Assembly: GCF_003369915.1 (NCBI RefSeq)
Contig: NC_046674.1
Location: 10,788,001 to 10,852,000 of the forward strand
DNA: 64,000 nt
From: Drosophila miranda
Taxonomy: Eukaryota > Arthropoda > Insecta > Diptera > Drosophilidae
Reading direction: 5' to 3'
Both the position numbers and the translations under genes were made by a program. Under the pieces are notes generated by a model. The model was not told where the DNA came from. It worked only from the letters and a program-made list of their open reading frames with translations, and made no database searches. Below, one piece after another: positions 10,864-21,130 of this stretch; position 1 is the stretch's first letter; the number at the start of each line of letters is the position of its first letter.

Positions 10864-13800
10864 CTTCGCTGCGGATGTGGGTGTGTTGCACTGCGCTCGT
10901 GTCTGCTTTCATTCCCCTGTTGCTCCCCGTTGCTCCCAGTTGTGCGTTCCGTTTGTCCCTGGAAATATTCAACGAAATTCAATGTAAAGGAAATTCCATT
11001 TCGTGTTTCGTGTTTCGCGTTTGCAATTATTTGGCAACGTCGCGCATGCGTTCAGTTCGGTTTGGCTTTTTTAATGACAACTTATCTGTCATACTTGGCT
11101 ACGTCTCTGGCTACGAGTACGAGTATTATGTAGGTATGTTTTCTCGGATATTTATGTGGGTAGCGTAGCATCTAGGCGGGGTAGAGGAAGGAGACCAAAA
11201 CCAGTTTGGTGTAGCCCCTAGAGATGGCTGCGTGTGCGACCATCCAACGCATTGACTTCATGGTACCCCAGAAGCAAGGTCAGTCCATGGAGCATCTCGT
11301 GATGCGGATCGTGTCACGGACCCAGCTCTGGGGCCAAAGTCAAGTATGTACATCTTGGCCAAAACCGTAAGCTGCAACAGCCACAACAGCCATAACCGGG
11401 GATTTGAGCCACTTTGGTGCATTGCTTGGCGACAATACTCGTAAATTGTGAATTGGGAAATCGAGAGGAAATTGACGTAATTTGCTCATGGGAAGCCAAG
11501 CCACAGCCGCAGCCAAAGCTCTTTGTTGTCGGCCAATCTACATCCGATTGCTGCCTCTTAAAGCGTTGTGGGTGCACCCAAAAAAATAATGATTATTGCT
11601 CGCTTTATGAGCGTACATACGTACTTTTATACACACACAAAGGTATTTTTTGTTTGCCAGACCGGAGAATCGATCCAAACCGATCAGAAACGATCCGTTC
11701 AGTCCCGAAGTTCAATTGAGCGCGCAGTCACTTGGCTAGATCTAAACCGCGCACGCTGACGTTTGTTTAGCGACTGAAGCAGTCGTCATCGGTTCATGCA
11801 CCAGACCTCGCCTGTGGCTGTGGCTGTGGCTATAGCTATGGCTGAAAAAGCCAAACAACTTGTTTTGAGCGCGTTTTTGTGAGCAACTGCTGGCAACGAG
11901 AGATTCAGCTGGAGCTGGGAGATGGGAGATGGAGCTTCAGGCCAGATGCCAGATGTCGTAATATGCCACTGAGTAGCCTCGCAGCTTTTGATTTTATTAT
12001 TGTTACTGGTTCCCATAACAACATTATATATATACATATATATATGTATATATAGGCGGATATAAAGGATAGGATACGATTAATGTTACGCCTTTCTTTG
12101 TGTGGCAGGATGCCTGCCCCAGCCAGACCGACCGTCTGCATGTTCACCTGTGCCTGACCGAAACAATGACGACCCCCAGAGGATGGAATGGAATTCGATA
12201 CGGGGGAACCCTTAGAACATTTCACATGCTGCCGCCGCCGCCACTTCCAGCTTTGTTTGCAATTGATCCAAGCCAGTTTCCACAAATGGAATGCCTCAGC
12301 CGACGACACTGGCGACTTACGACACAGCGCACTGATTTTTGGTGAGTTATTCAAATTCATATTGAATTGATCCGCTCGATTACAAGAGCAATTCGCTAAT
12401 CAAATTTGGTAATACTCGTAGACACTTCGCACTCATGGAGCCAAACGGCCGGCCAGGCCAGGCCAGGCCAGGCAGGTGTTGCGTCGTCGTACTCTGACAA
12501 GTACGTAGCCTTATTTAGCAGCTAAATGGGTTTTGGACTTGGATTTGGATTTGGATTTGGTCGCACCTACAAAATGCTTGACTTAAAGGCTTCGCAAGAC
12601 AGACACGAAGAGACACCAAGCCTGTGCAGGCTGTACATACTCGCGTACAGTGCAGTACAGTACATGCACATGTACATGTGTATGGTGTATGCAATGCACA
12701 TAAATGCATTAAGTGGCACACATTTATGCATTATGCATGCAATTCATACCGGTTTAGTGTTGTTTTTAGGTATCCAAATCGAAGAACCTCAACTGTAACG
12801 TAACTCATGAAAATGAAAGGCCAAAAGCCAAGCCAAAGCCAAGCCAAAGCCAAGCCAAAGCCAAGCCAACTATCAAAAGAAAACACAAATCGCACTGGCT
12901 ACAGAAATTGAATCGACAAATGGGCTAGCAGCCAGTGCGGCATTATACACTTACGAGTATACATTATAGGCACCATAGATCCTTTGATTTGATCATGTAT
13001 CAGTAGAGTAGTCCGCTCAACTTCGGTGGAAACCTGCCCAAACTACTGTAGACATATTTGGACAGATTAGAGAGTTGTAGAAAGAGCTTTCCATTAAGAG
13101 GTTTTTGTAGTCTAAATTGGCTGAGAATTGTGGACTTAATGACCCCAACAATAACCACGAAAGATGGACGGAGATACGTACATACCTGCAGACGAAGACG
13201 AAGACGAATACGAATACGAAAACGAAAGATTTCCCAGTCTGCGGTCTAAACTGTACAGAGTATTCGGAAATTAGTTTACTTCTGACTAGAGTGGAGTGGT
13301 GTGGTGTGGTGTGGTGTGGAGTGCTATGGAGTGAAGTAAAGACAGAGACGTCTATACTTGTTTGGACTGAAATGATAATCGACTAGCTGCTGGGCTGCCG
13401 GGGTTTTGGATAGCCAGCAATTAAGTCCGGTGGAGTTACAGTGGAGGTTCAGTAGTGTTTTGCTGCTCCACAGGCACCCAGGTCTCTGGATCTGAATCTG
13501 AATCTGAATCTGAGTCTCGGCTTCGTTTATCGCTTTGTTACAGCCACACTCTTCAATTGGGTTGAGTATACGCGTACACTCGTAATTATAGTAAAACTCT
13601 GTCTTTCATAATAGAGTAGCGAAAGCAAAGCAAAGCCAGGCCCAGGCCCAGGCCTAGGCACAGGTTCGGTTCGGCTCGGCTCAGCTTGGACTGGCTGGCG
13701 GCCAAGAATATCTCTGCATAGCATCAACTACTCTCGTACAAGGGGAGTGGCCGGGACAAGTTATAAAACTTACCCACGATACCGTAAAATTCAAAGAGAA

Positions 13801-14906
13801 AAACAAAAAGTGTTTCTTCATACAAGCCACTCGCATCGCACACTCCACTGTTAGTCGGAGCCACAGTAAGAGCAGACGCAGCCACAGCCACAGCCACAGA
13901 GCGGCAGTCCCGGAGTTAACATGGTGTCTTGCTTGCCACACAGGCCACTGTGTGGTGTGTGTTTGTGTGTGTTTTGGCCACTGTTAGCGCTGCTCTTGGC
14001 TTCTTTTGCCAACCGAGCGCCACTTCGTTTGGACAGGTCTCTGGTCCGCTCTTACTTGCTGGATGGAGTTTCTTTTTAAGCTCGGCGCTCGTCCGCGTCG
14101 TGCCTCAGTTGTAGCGATGACGTTGAGCTCGCTGGTAAGCCATATTCCCGCAGAGGGAATTCCGCCGTCGACCGTCGAGCGTCGACCGTCGAGAGACAGG
14201 TGTAACGCGAGAAAGTTGAAACTGTAACACAACACAACACAGCACAAAAACTGTGTTGCACGCTCGTGTAATCGTACTCTTACTGGTACTCCGTCTCCAT
14301 CTCCATCTACATGAGTCATCATCGGTGTGTGGTGTGGTGTGGCACTTACACGGTGCATGGTGGCACATGTAACGGAGAGAAGAGACACCGCGAGAACCGC
14401 GCGCGCAGTGGCTTGTTCTAGTTTGTTAGCGATCTTGTCAGCAGAAATGTACACATGTTATGAGCGGCGACACTGCGGATTGTCGAGAGATTTGCATAAT
14501 TGCCTAATTAGAGATCTTGACACGTTGTTAACAGCCAAAGAGAGCGAGCGTCCAGCTCTGGCGGCTGGAACGGAGTCTATTTTTGTTCGAGTGGAGAAGA
14601 GCAGTGAAGAGAAGAGAATAACTGTTAGCCCATTCTCAGTCGGAGTGGTGATCGGGGGAGAGTGGGGAGTGGAAAGTGGAGCTGTGGAACTGTGCTGTGG
14701 TCAAAGGGGAAGGGTATCTCAAAAGAGTTGCTGCATAAATTATATGTAACAAATGTTTTCGTCGCTTTGTGCAAAACCGTTAAATGCTCGCCCCGTCTTA
14801 TACAATAAGTTATTTGCATATGTATATTGTTATACGCCGGACCGGACGGGACGGGATGGGATGATAGCAACTAACCCACTTCTCTGTTGTGTGCCATTTC
14901 CACAGA
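10864..14906. other. 4-kb non-coding region between arrestin and RASSF-like genes
   Basis: No supported exon was found. This region probably contains the arrestin promoter and non-coding 5' exon(s) of the RASSF-like gene, whose first recognised coding exon starts right after an acceptor. Simple repeats include ATATAT (12025-12055), GGCCAGGCCAGG (12450-12475), GGATTTGGATTTGG (12540-12560), GCCAAGCCAAA (12825-12870), GGTGTGGTGTGG (13290-13320), TGAATCTGAATC (13490-13515), GGCCCAGGCCCAGG (13635-13655) and GTCGACCGTCGAG (14165-14195). Confidence 0.5.
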
Positions 14907-16853
14907 ATGCCAGCAGACACAATGCAGACCACTGACCAGGCAACGGTTGCACGGTTCGACTACCAGAAGACGATGCCCGCTCTAGAGGACGACGCTGCGG
15001 GGGAGGATATAGAATCGGTCTCGTCGATGGCGGACAATCTGTCGATTTGGATTGATGGCGAGGAGCACTGGATATCGGGCGTGGATGGGAGCACAACCTG
15101 CGCGGATCTAATCTGCGCATTGCTCAGCTACCAAGACGATCCGCAGGAAGCAGGACCGCCAAATGCAAATCCCCTGAAGCCAACGGCGAACATCAAACAT
15201 CCCCCGCCAGCGATGCAGGAGTACGCGATTGTGCAGAAGCAGCGGCACTACGAGGAGTACCTGGATGGCAGTGCCAGACTCTTTGATGTTATCAGCAACC
15301 GTCATGCCTCGCCAAAGGAGGAAGTAAGCGGAGGCAGACCAAGCGACTTAAATTCGACTTTGTTCACCCTCTCGATATTTCCCCCTAGTGTCAGCTCCAG
15401 CTACGCCATTTAGCCACTTCATCGGCGAGCAAACACACCCCGACAACGGACAAGGACAGTGGAATGGGCAGTCCCGTGGACAGTTCTCGTAGCATGCGTT
15501 TTCGAAGAAGGGGAAAGCACAAGGTGCTGCCCTCTCCCAAGCTGCCGATGGCACCAGATCACTGGGGGGGAGAGGGCAGAGCCAACAACCCCAAGCAACC
15601 AAAGAGAAGCCGGAAATTGCAGCAGAGGAACTACCACATGACTCCGAACGAGAGTCTGCTGACCATCATTCTGGCCCAGGACGAAACTATCCTCCAGCAG
15701 ATGTCCATGTTGCAGTAAGTTATGCGCAAGTTATCAGGAAGTTCCTTTTGGAAATGTCCATTTTATATTTTATATCCTCCTCCGAATCCTCCTCCCGAAG
15801 CGAAAAAGATCGACAAATTTTGAAAATCGAAGAGGAGAAGCATCGAGTGCGTGAACGGGAGTTGGGTAAGAACTATCTGCTCGAGACGTACTTGAAGGAC
15901 TTGGACGAGCCGCAGGACAATAGCCCTACTATAGAAGAAGTCGATGCTGATGAGCCAGACGCAGAGGATGTTCCATTATGTACAGGTAACAGGCGTTCTG
16001 TAAATATCAGCTATCAAAACTGCTATTTAATGGAATTCTATTCACAGAAGATGATTATAGAGCGGACACTGCTTGGACGCCAAACGATGCCGAGGTCAAC
16101 GACGAGATCCGAGTGTACTGGCTGGAAAAAATTCATGCCGTGAACAAACAGCTCCAGCGGGAGGAGGAGCTGCTCCTGAGTCTGCACGCCAAGGTGCGTA
16201 GGCATCAGGTGAAGCGGGCGTATCAGACAAAGAGTGAGGTGATGCTGCAAATCGATCGACTCGATACAGAGCTGTCGACACAGGTAGCGGATATCCACCG
16301 AGTGGAACGGAAATTATTCACGGCCAACGAGCAGCTAAAAGCCAAGCTGGGAGTGCTCGAATGTTTGGGTCGCGAATTCGAGACAACAGTAGCCGTTGCC
16401 GGCAATGATACTCATAAAGAACCCACAGCCCCAGCTACAGACACAGAAGCCGTCGACACCAGCGAAGAGGTCACCGAGGCAGCCAAAGTGGCGAAATTAA
16501 TCCAATCTTCAATGCGTGACGTAGATGATCTCCGTATGTCCGTTAAATTGCCTCCAGTATTAGAAGCAGGGGGAAATCACAGAAACACAAACCGCAACCA
16601 CAATCGCTGCCTGTCCCCCCAGGAATTGGCCGAAAAGAACTTGAATGTTCGACATGTGGCCGAAAAGGGCTTAGCGAAGCAGATGTTTACCACGAGCAGA
16701 ATGGGACACACCCTCACCCCTACCTCACCAGCAGCAGTGGATGCCTACAGTGGAGGAGAGATTGGACCCATAGGAGCAGTCGCACCGGATAAGATCTATG
16801 CAAATCCACTGAGATCAGCGCTAGATCTACAGCACTTGGGCACCCTCGTCTAG
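14907..16853 (+). CDS. RASSF7-10-type Ras-association domain protein with coiled coils
   Basis: N-terminal RASSF proteins bind small GTPases and act in polarity, adhesion or cell division. Four exons, 14907-15323, 15389-15714, 15801-15985 and 16048-16853, join in frame to 577 residues. The ATG follows a CCACAG acceptor by one base, so 5' UTR exons probably lie upstream. Residues about 45-75 (LSIWIDGEEHWISGVDG then TTCADLICALL) are the start of the RA domain, and YAIVQKQRHYEEYLDG is its later strand. The second exon ends in MTPNESLLTIILAQDETIL, and the next begins HEKDRQILKIEEEKHRVRERE and NYLLETYL, a pattern typical of RASSF7/8/9/10. A Leu/Glu-rich coiled coil follows (RVYWLEKIHAVNKQLQREEE and VERKLFTANEQLKAKLGVLE). 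The C-terminus is low complexity. It may be meru or a related paralogue; I cannot decide. Confidence 0.82.
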
Positions 16854-17139
16854 ATTGAGATTGAGGTGAGCGACTGGAGGGGGGTGGAGAGAAGTGACGG
16901 GTGGAGAATCGGGGGTGCAATCCATTTAAGAATCTCGTGTAACGTATTTTGAACATCCGTACCAAATTGTTGTCAACTAACCAAATAGAGATTTGATGTT
17001 TTGTTAATGTTTAAACACAATTGTTCTGTGTCCGTGTTGTGTATGTGCATGGATGAATTGTTTTCGTGGGGCATGGGCACTAAGCACAAAAATAAAGCCA
17101 AAATGCAGGTAGGCGGACACCGACTTAACCTATTTATAT
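16854..17139 (+). terminator. RASSF-like 3' UTR with poly(A) signal
   Basis: AATAAA at 17091-17096 is a clear poly(A) signal for the plus-strand RASSF-like gene. It lies only 44 bp from the stop codon of the convergent DUSP gene, so the two 3' UTRs probably overlap. Confidence 0.6.
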
Positions 17140-17757
17140 TTATGTTTTACTAGACTTCTTCAACTGCTGCATGAAGCCCGCATTGGGTTGGATGCAGGGC
17201 CGCCAGGACTTGACCAGGTTGTAGGCATCCTCGTAGCACATGTCCCGCCGCTGCATCAAGTAGCCAATGACAACAGAGGCAGACCGCGAGACGCCCGCGT
17301 TGCAGTGGACTAGAATGCAGCCGCGGGCCTGGCGAGCCTCCTCGATGAAGTCTATGGAGACGGGCAGCACATACCGCAGCAGATCCGTTTCGGGCAGATC
17401 CAGACAGGGTAAGTACTTGCACGTGACTGACGTTGGTAGCTCGATACTGGGGGTTTCTATGCCAACGCTGAGGATATGCGTCAGCTTGAACTTCAATATA
17501 TTTTCCGTACTGACGGCATCTTGGGAGCCCAGATAGAGGAATTCACTGAGAATGCACGCGGGCACGGCGTCTGGTTTTGTGTCCACGACAAAGCCATACT
17601 GTCGTGCCTCCAGCTGTTGGGGGGTCGTGGTTGCTCCGTCCTCGCTTCCAGAGGACCTACGCCGCTCAACAAAACGGGCGCCGGTGGGTGTGGTGACGAC
17701 GGTGGTTGTGGGCCTTAGATTGGCCAGCCGCTTCTGCAGCTCATACAGCAGTATCAT
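17140..17757 (-). CDS. Dual-specificity protein phosphatase, DUSP19-like
   Basis: A single-exon frame of 205 residues encodes a dual-specificity phosphatase that removes phosphate from Tyr and Ser/Thr, probably on MAPK-pathway proteins by family. The catalytic domain occupies about residues 65-203: FLYLGSQDAVS, THILSVGIE, YLPCLDLPETDLL with the general-acid Asp region, then the P-loop HCNAGVSRSASVVIGYLM, with nucleophile Cys and phosphate-binding Arg in HCx5R. The tail is SWRPCIQPNAGFMQQL. The N-terminal 60 residues (LRPTTTVVTTPTG, RRRSSGSED) look disordered. The ATG lies 14 nt downstream of the stop of the pseudouridine synthase on the same strand, with an in-frame TAA just before it. No room is left for an independent promoter unless it is inside the upstream gene. 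Confidence 0.88.
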   Translation of the reverse strand: MILLYELQKRLANLRPTTTVVTTPTGARFVERRRSSGSEDGATTTPQQLEARQYGFVVDTKPDAVPACILSEFLYLGSQDAVSTENILKFKLTHILSVGIETPSIELPTSVTCKYLPCLDLPETDLLRYVLPVSIDFIEEARQARGCILVHCNAGVSRSASVVIGYLMQRRDMCYEDAYNLVKSWRPCIQPNAGFMQQLKKSSKT

Positions 17758-17771
17758 GACTAGGGCTTAGC

Positions 17772-18883
17772 TTAGTTGTCCGTATTAAGTGTATCTCTGT
17801 AGTGCACACGGCACAGGTAAAGTCCGCAGGCTGGCGCTGGAACTACTCGGGAATCCCACGAGTGCTTGGAAGGTATGGTCAGCATCTGGTAGATGCACTT
17901 CTCGTCAATGCGGTCGCTGCCTAGGGAAAGCAGCGACCCTACAATACGTCTCACTTGCTTGTAGAGAAACGATTTGGCCTTGATCTCTATGTCCCAATAG
18001 TCGTATGTTTCCGCAGCCAGAGTGGCGTTCGATGGCAGGGCAAGCGTTCGGCCAGGTCGTATATTGATCTCGTCGATTTTGCGCAGGGTGAACATGGGAT
18101 GGTCACGGCTGAGGCTCTTCTGCCGGCTGACGCTCATGAATGTGCGAAAGTCGTGCACGCCGATGAACATGCGAGCCGCGTTTCGGATGCGTTCAATGTC
18201 GAAGGTCGGGGCCCTGTGGGGAAAAAGGAATGGTCAGCGAACGGCAGGCAAACTGTGCAGGCAGAAAACTATACAGTAAAAAATAACAGCGATCAATTTC
18301 CTCCACGGGGACAAATGCCTCGAATCCTTTGTTCCGAAGCTTCCCGTCGTCGAACAGGGGTTTACGCGCGACGGCAAAGCGATACAAGTAGGTTCTCCCT
18401 ATGGCGTGGTAGCGACAATGGAAGGTATCTGGCACCACCTGGCTGCTGAGCACGCGGATGGGAAGGCGCTGCTTGTCCAGAGTCCTATTGAGAACTCCCG
18501 TCAGCGTTGTGGTATCATATGGTTGGCCATCACGGCGCGCCAAGTCCACGTGCACCGTCGAGTGCAGGGCATGAACACCCGCGTCTGTGCTGGGAATGAA
18601 TTTGATTAGCAGATCACAATAGCCATTTGGCCTTGAGGCACTTACCGACTGGACAGCACCGTTTGTATCTCGTTGGTGGGATGAAAAACTCTTAGTGCCA
18701 GCTCCAAGCAGCCTTGAACTGAATTGGTGTCCAGACTCTGTTGCTCCAACTTGTTTATGGTCTTCTGTATACCACTGCATGAATGAATAGTGGTCGTTCA
18801 TAGCTATATTTGGGATCTAGTTAACAAATTGCTCACCGAAAAGTTGTGCCTATGTATGAAATATTGAGTAAATATCTGTGCAT
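17772..18883 (-). CDS. tRNA pseudouridine synthase, TruA/PUSL1-like
   Basis: This isomerises uridine to pseudouridine in tRNA; the PUSL1 branch acts in mitochondria. Four exons on the minus strand, 18837-18883, 18646-18774, 18275-18589 and 17772-18213, give 310 residues. The assembled start MHRYLLNISYIGTTFRGIQK is the classic TruA N-terminus. SSRTDAGVHALHS contains the catalytic Asp. CRYHAIGRTYLYR and the IRNAARMFIGVHDFRTFM motif follow, then DIEIKAKSFLYKQVRRIVG near the C-terminus. Introns are 55-62 bp with GT/AG ends; the third uses a weaker GTATAG donor, chosen because it restores the frame (LLAPTFDIERI). The 5' end faces Mtch across a 458-bp divergent promoter. Possibly the upstream cistron of a dicistronic unit with the DUSP. 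Confidence 0.9.
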
Positions 18884-19341
18884 TTTCCTACCACCACCCA
18901 CATAACACCCACATACAGAAAGAGATGGTCGAAAACAGCTGTTCGCGATGTATCGATACTCTATCGATAAGAGGTAAATACAATTCGCCACAAATTGTGC
19001 AACAGTTCACTTACATTTTACAGTCATTCAAAAAGTTATTCAATAGTTTGACGTCAGAGCAAAATTTAACTAAACAAGACTAAATATTATATCCTTGGGA
19101 CAATCTCTCAGAGCTTGTATCTTTCTATCGATACTGCATATATCGATATTGTGTCAAGCAAGCGAGGCAGGTTCTCTCATAAAAAAGTTTTGTAATAAAA
19201 AAAACCAAATCAAAAATTTTGCATTGGCAAAGCCGGTTCATTAGAAAATTGCTCCGTATCTTTTTTTTCGCTATTTGTACCAAATTCAGCGCGGAAGTGT
19301 TCCCTCGTCAAAAAGCAGAAGCAGAACTAATCAAAAACATA
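18884..19341. promoter_or_regulatory. Divergent promoter with four DRE (TATCGATA) motifs
   Basis: TATCGATA occurs at 18951-18958, 18962-18969, 19126-19133 and 19141-19148. These perfect DREs lie between the pseudouridine synthase (-) and Mtch (+). DREF-bound, TATA-less promoters of this kind drive growth and mitochondrial genes in flies. The two pairs are about 160 bp apart, one near each gene. Confidence 0.75.
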
Positions 19342-20473
19342 ATGGACGGAGCTCTTTCACGAACTGAGAATACGGAGGTGAATAGTTGGATTAAATTTGG
19401 CATGCGGCTGGGAGTTAGTGCTGCCGTGCATCCGTTTGAGTACTCCAAGACGCTGATTCAGCTGGGATATGAGCCGATTGCTGCCATTCCCAGCACGTCG
19501 TGGACTGGCAAACCAATCCTGAAGCTGCCGAACATTTTTCAATACAGTGGGTACAAAGTTCTCGCTTGCCGGTCAAGATTGATATCGCTCTTACCTTTGC
19601 AGCCGGTCACATCAAGAGAATTGATGGGTTCTATGGCTGCTATCGTGGCCTGGCACCTAAGCTGGTTGGATCCGTTGTGGCGATGGTGGTGAGCGAGCGG
19701 GTGGTCGAAAAACTGGGACTGAACTCTTTGGAGGAATCCAAGGATGACACAGATATGTCTGAGGAAGACGAGTAAGTGTTAATTTACAAATATTCTTCAG
19801 CTCCCATCTGATTAGTTGTCTCATTTGTTTGTTTCAGGTATGCTCAATTCAAGCTACATCTGAAGCATGATATTGTGATGGCTGTGAGTGGAATCGTCGC
19901 GTCGCATCCTTTCCACGTGATCTCGGTGCGGATGATGGCCCAGTTTATTGGCCGCGAGACTCTGTATCGTTCCATAGCCGGTTCGATTGCGGAGATCTGG
20001 AAGACTGAGGGAATTGGTGGCTTCTTTGCTGGTCTGGTGCCCAAGCTCTTGGCCGAGGTTGCCTGTCTGGTTCTCACTAGCTCCACGATCTATATTTTAA
20101 ACAAATATTTGATCAAGGACAAGCTGACTAGGCAGTACAACTCTGGCATGATGCAATTTGGCTATTCAAGTCTGCTGTATCCTATGCTAGTGGTTTCCAC
20201 TTGCTCGGCTGTGAGTGGGTCGCGTCTGATGGCTGGGCAACCGCCCATCATGCCCGTCTACGCTAATTGGGTAGATTGCTGGAACGATCTGCAGGCCCGT
20301 AAGGAGCTTAAGCGGGGCGGCTCTCTCCTTTGGCGGTAAGTTTAAATCGAATTGACAACAGCTTTATTACTAATGGCCCCAACACAACCCTTTTTTTTAG
20401 CTCTCAAATTAAACGTTCTCCCAGCATTTCGACTGGCTTTGTGCCTTTGCCCACAATAGCTCGTTATCAATAA
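19342..20473 (+). CDS. Mtch: Mitochondrial carrier homolog (MTCH1/2 family)
   Basis: MTCH proteins are degenerate SLC25 carriers in the mitochondrial outer membrane that insert alpha-helical proteins and take part in apoptosis and lipid regulation. Four exons, 19342-19546, 19603-19771, 19838-20335 and 20401-20473, join to 314 residues. Carrier-like repeats are visible: RLGVSAAVHPFEYSKTLIQLG, HIKRIDGFYGCYRGLAPKLVG, then IVASHPFHVISVRMMAQFIG and GFFAGLVPKLLAE. These keep the Px(D/E)xx-derived helix-turn pattern without the full transport signature, as in MTCH. A third exon hydrophobic segment (YSSLLYPMLVVSTCSAVSG) and the short basic last exon ending ARYQ match the family's C-terminus. AATAAA overlaps the stop codon (20469-20474), and another lies near 20834. 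Confidence 0.92.
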
Positions 20474-21130
20474 ACACCATAGCAAACGTAATGACTATAC
20501 GACGAGAACAGGCTCTGGAGTCCCCCCATCAACTGCCAAACACGCCTAGCGTTGTTTGCCTTTGCATTTTAATAGTCCCACGAAGACGATGAGGTCCAAC
20601 CGAAGACAACCGCATTTGATTTACTGCGACAAATCCAATTATACATCTACATATGTTGAAGTGTGTGCATTCCCATCGGGGTCGCTTAGCCTTACGTTCT
20701 ATCTATCCTCGCATTGTATCCATTTATTTATCCGCATCCCAATATCTCCAAATTCTCTAAAGCGAAACAGTTTTCCCAAATCCTACAGACTGCGCATTAC
20801 CCTTGTTACTGTTTTATTGCGACAGTGTTTAAAATAAATACACCCAAAGAGCGGATAAATAGCCAAACATTTCACAGATTAATTTTTCTACATTTTTCAT
20901 TTGTTTATTTACAAAATAAGGTTTACTCAGAGGACATCAACCACTAAAAAAATTAATGTTTTAAATTGTACGAAGCTGGAAATGTAAATGTAAAATGTTC
21001 ATCGATTGACAGGGCTTTCCCGATCATGAAAAGACATGCCGCACCCCGATCGGCTGCCGTATAGAAGATATGTAGTGCGCAGGAAAAACCACTATTTGAA
21101 TGAAATCTTCGGAAGGCACCATAGATATAG
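20474..21130. other. Mtch 3' flank and start of repeat island
   Basis: Mtch 3' UTR and AT-rich DNA run to about 21000. From about 21001 a diverged copy of the repeat family begins (CCCGATCATGAAAAGACATGCC, CACCCCGATCGGCTGCC). No gene was seen. Confidence 0.5.
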
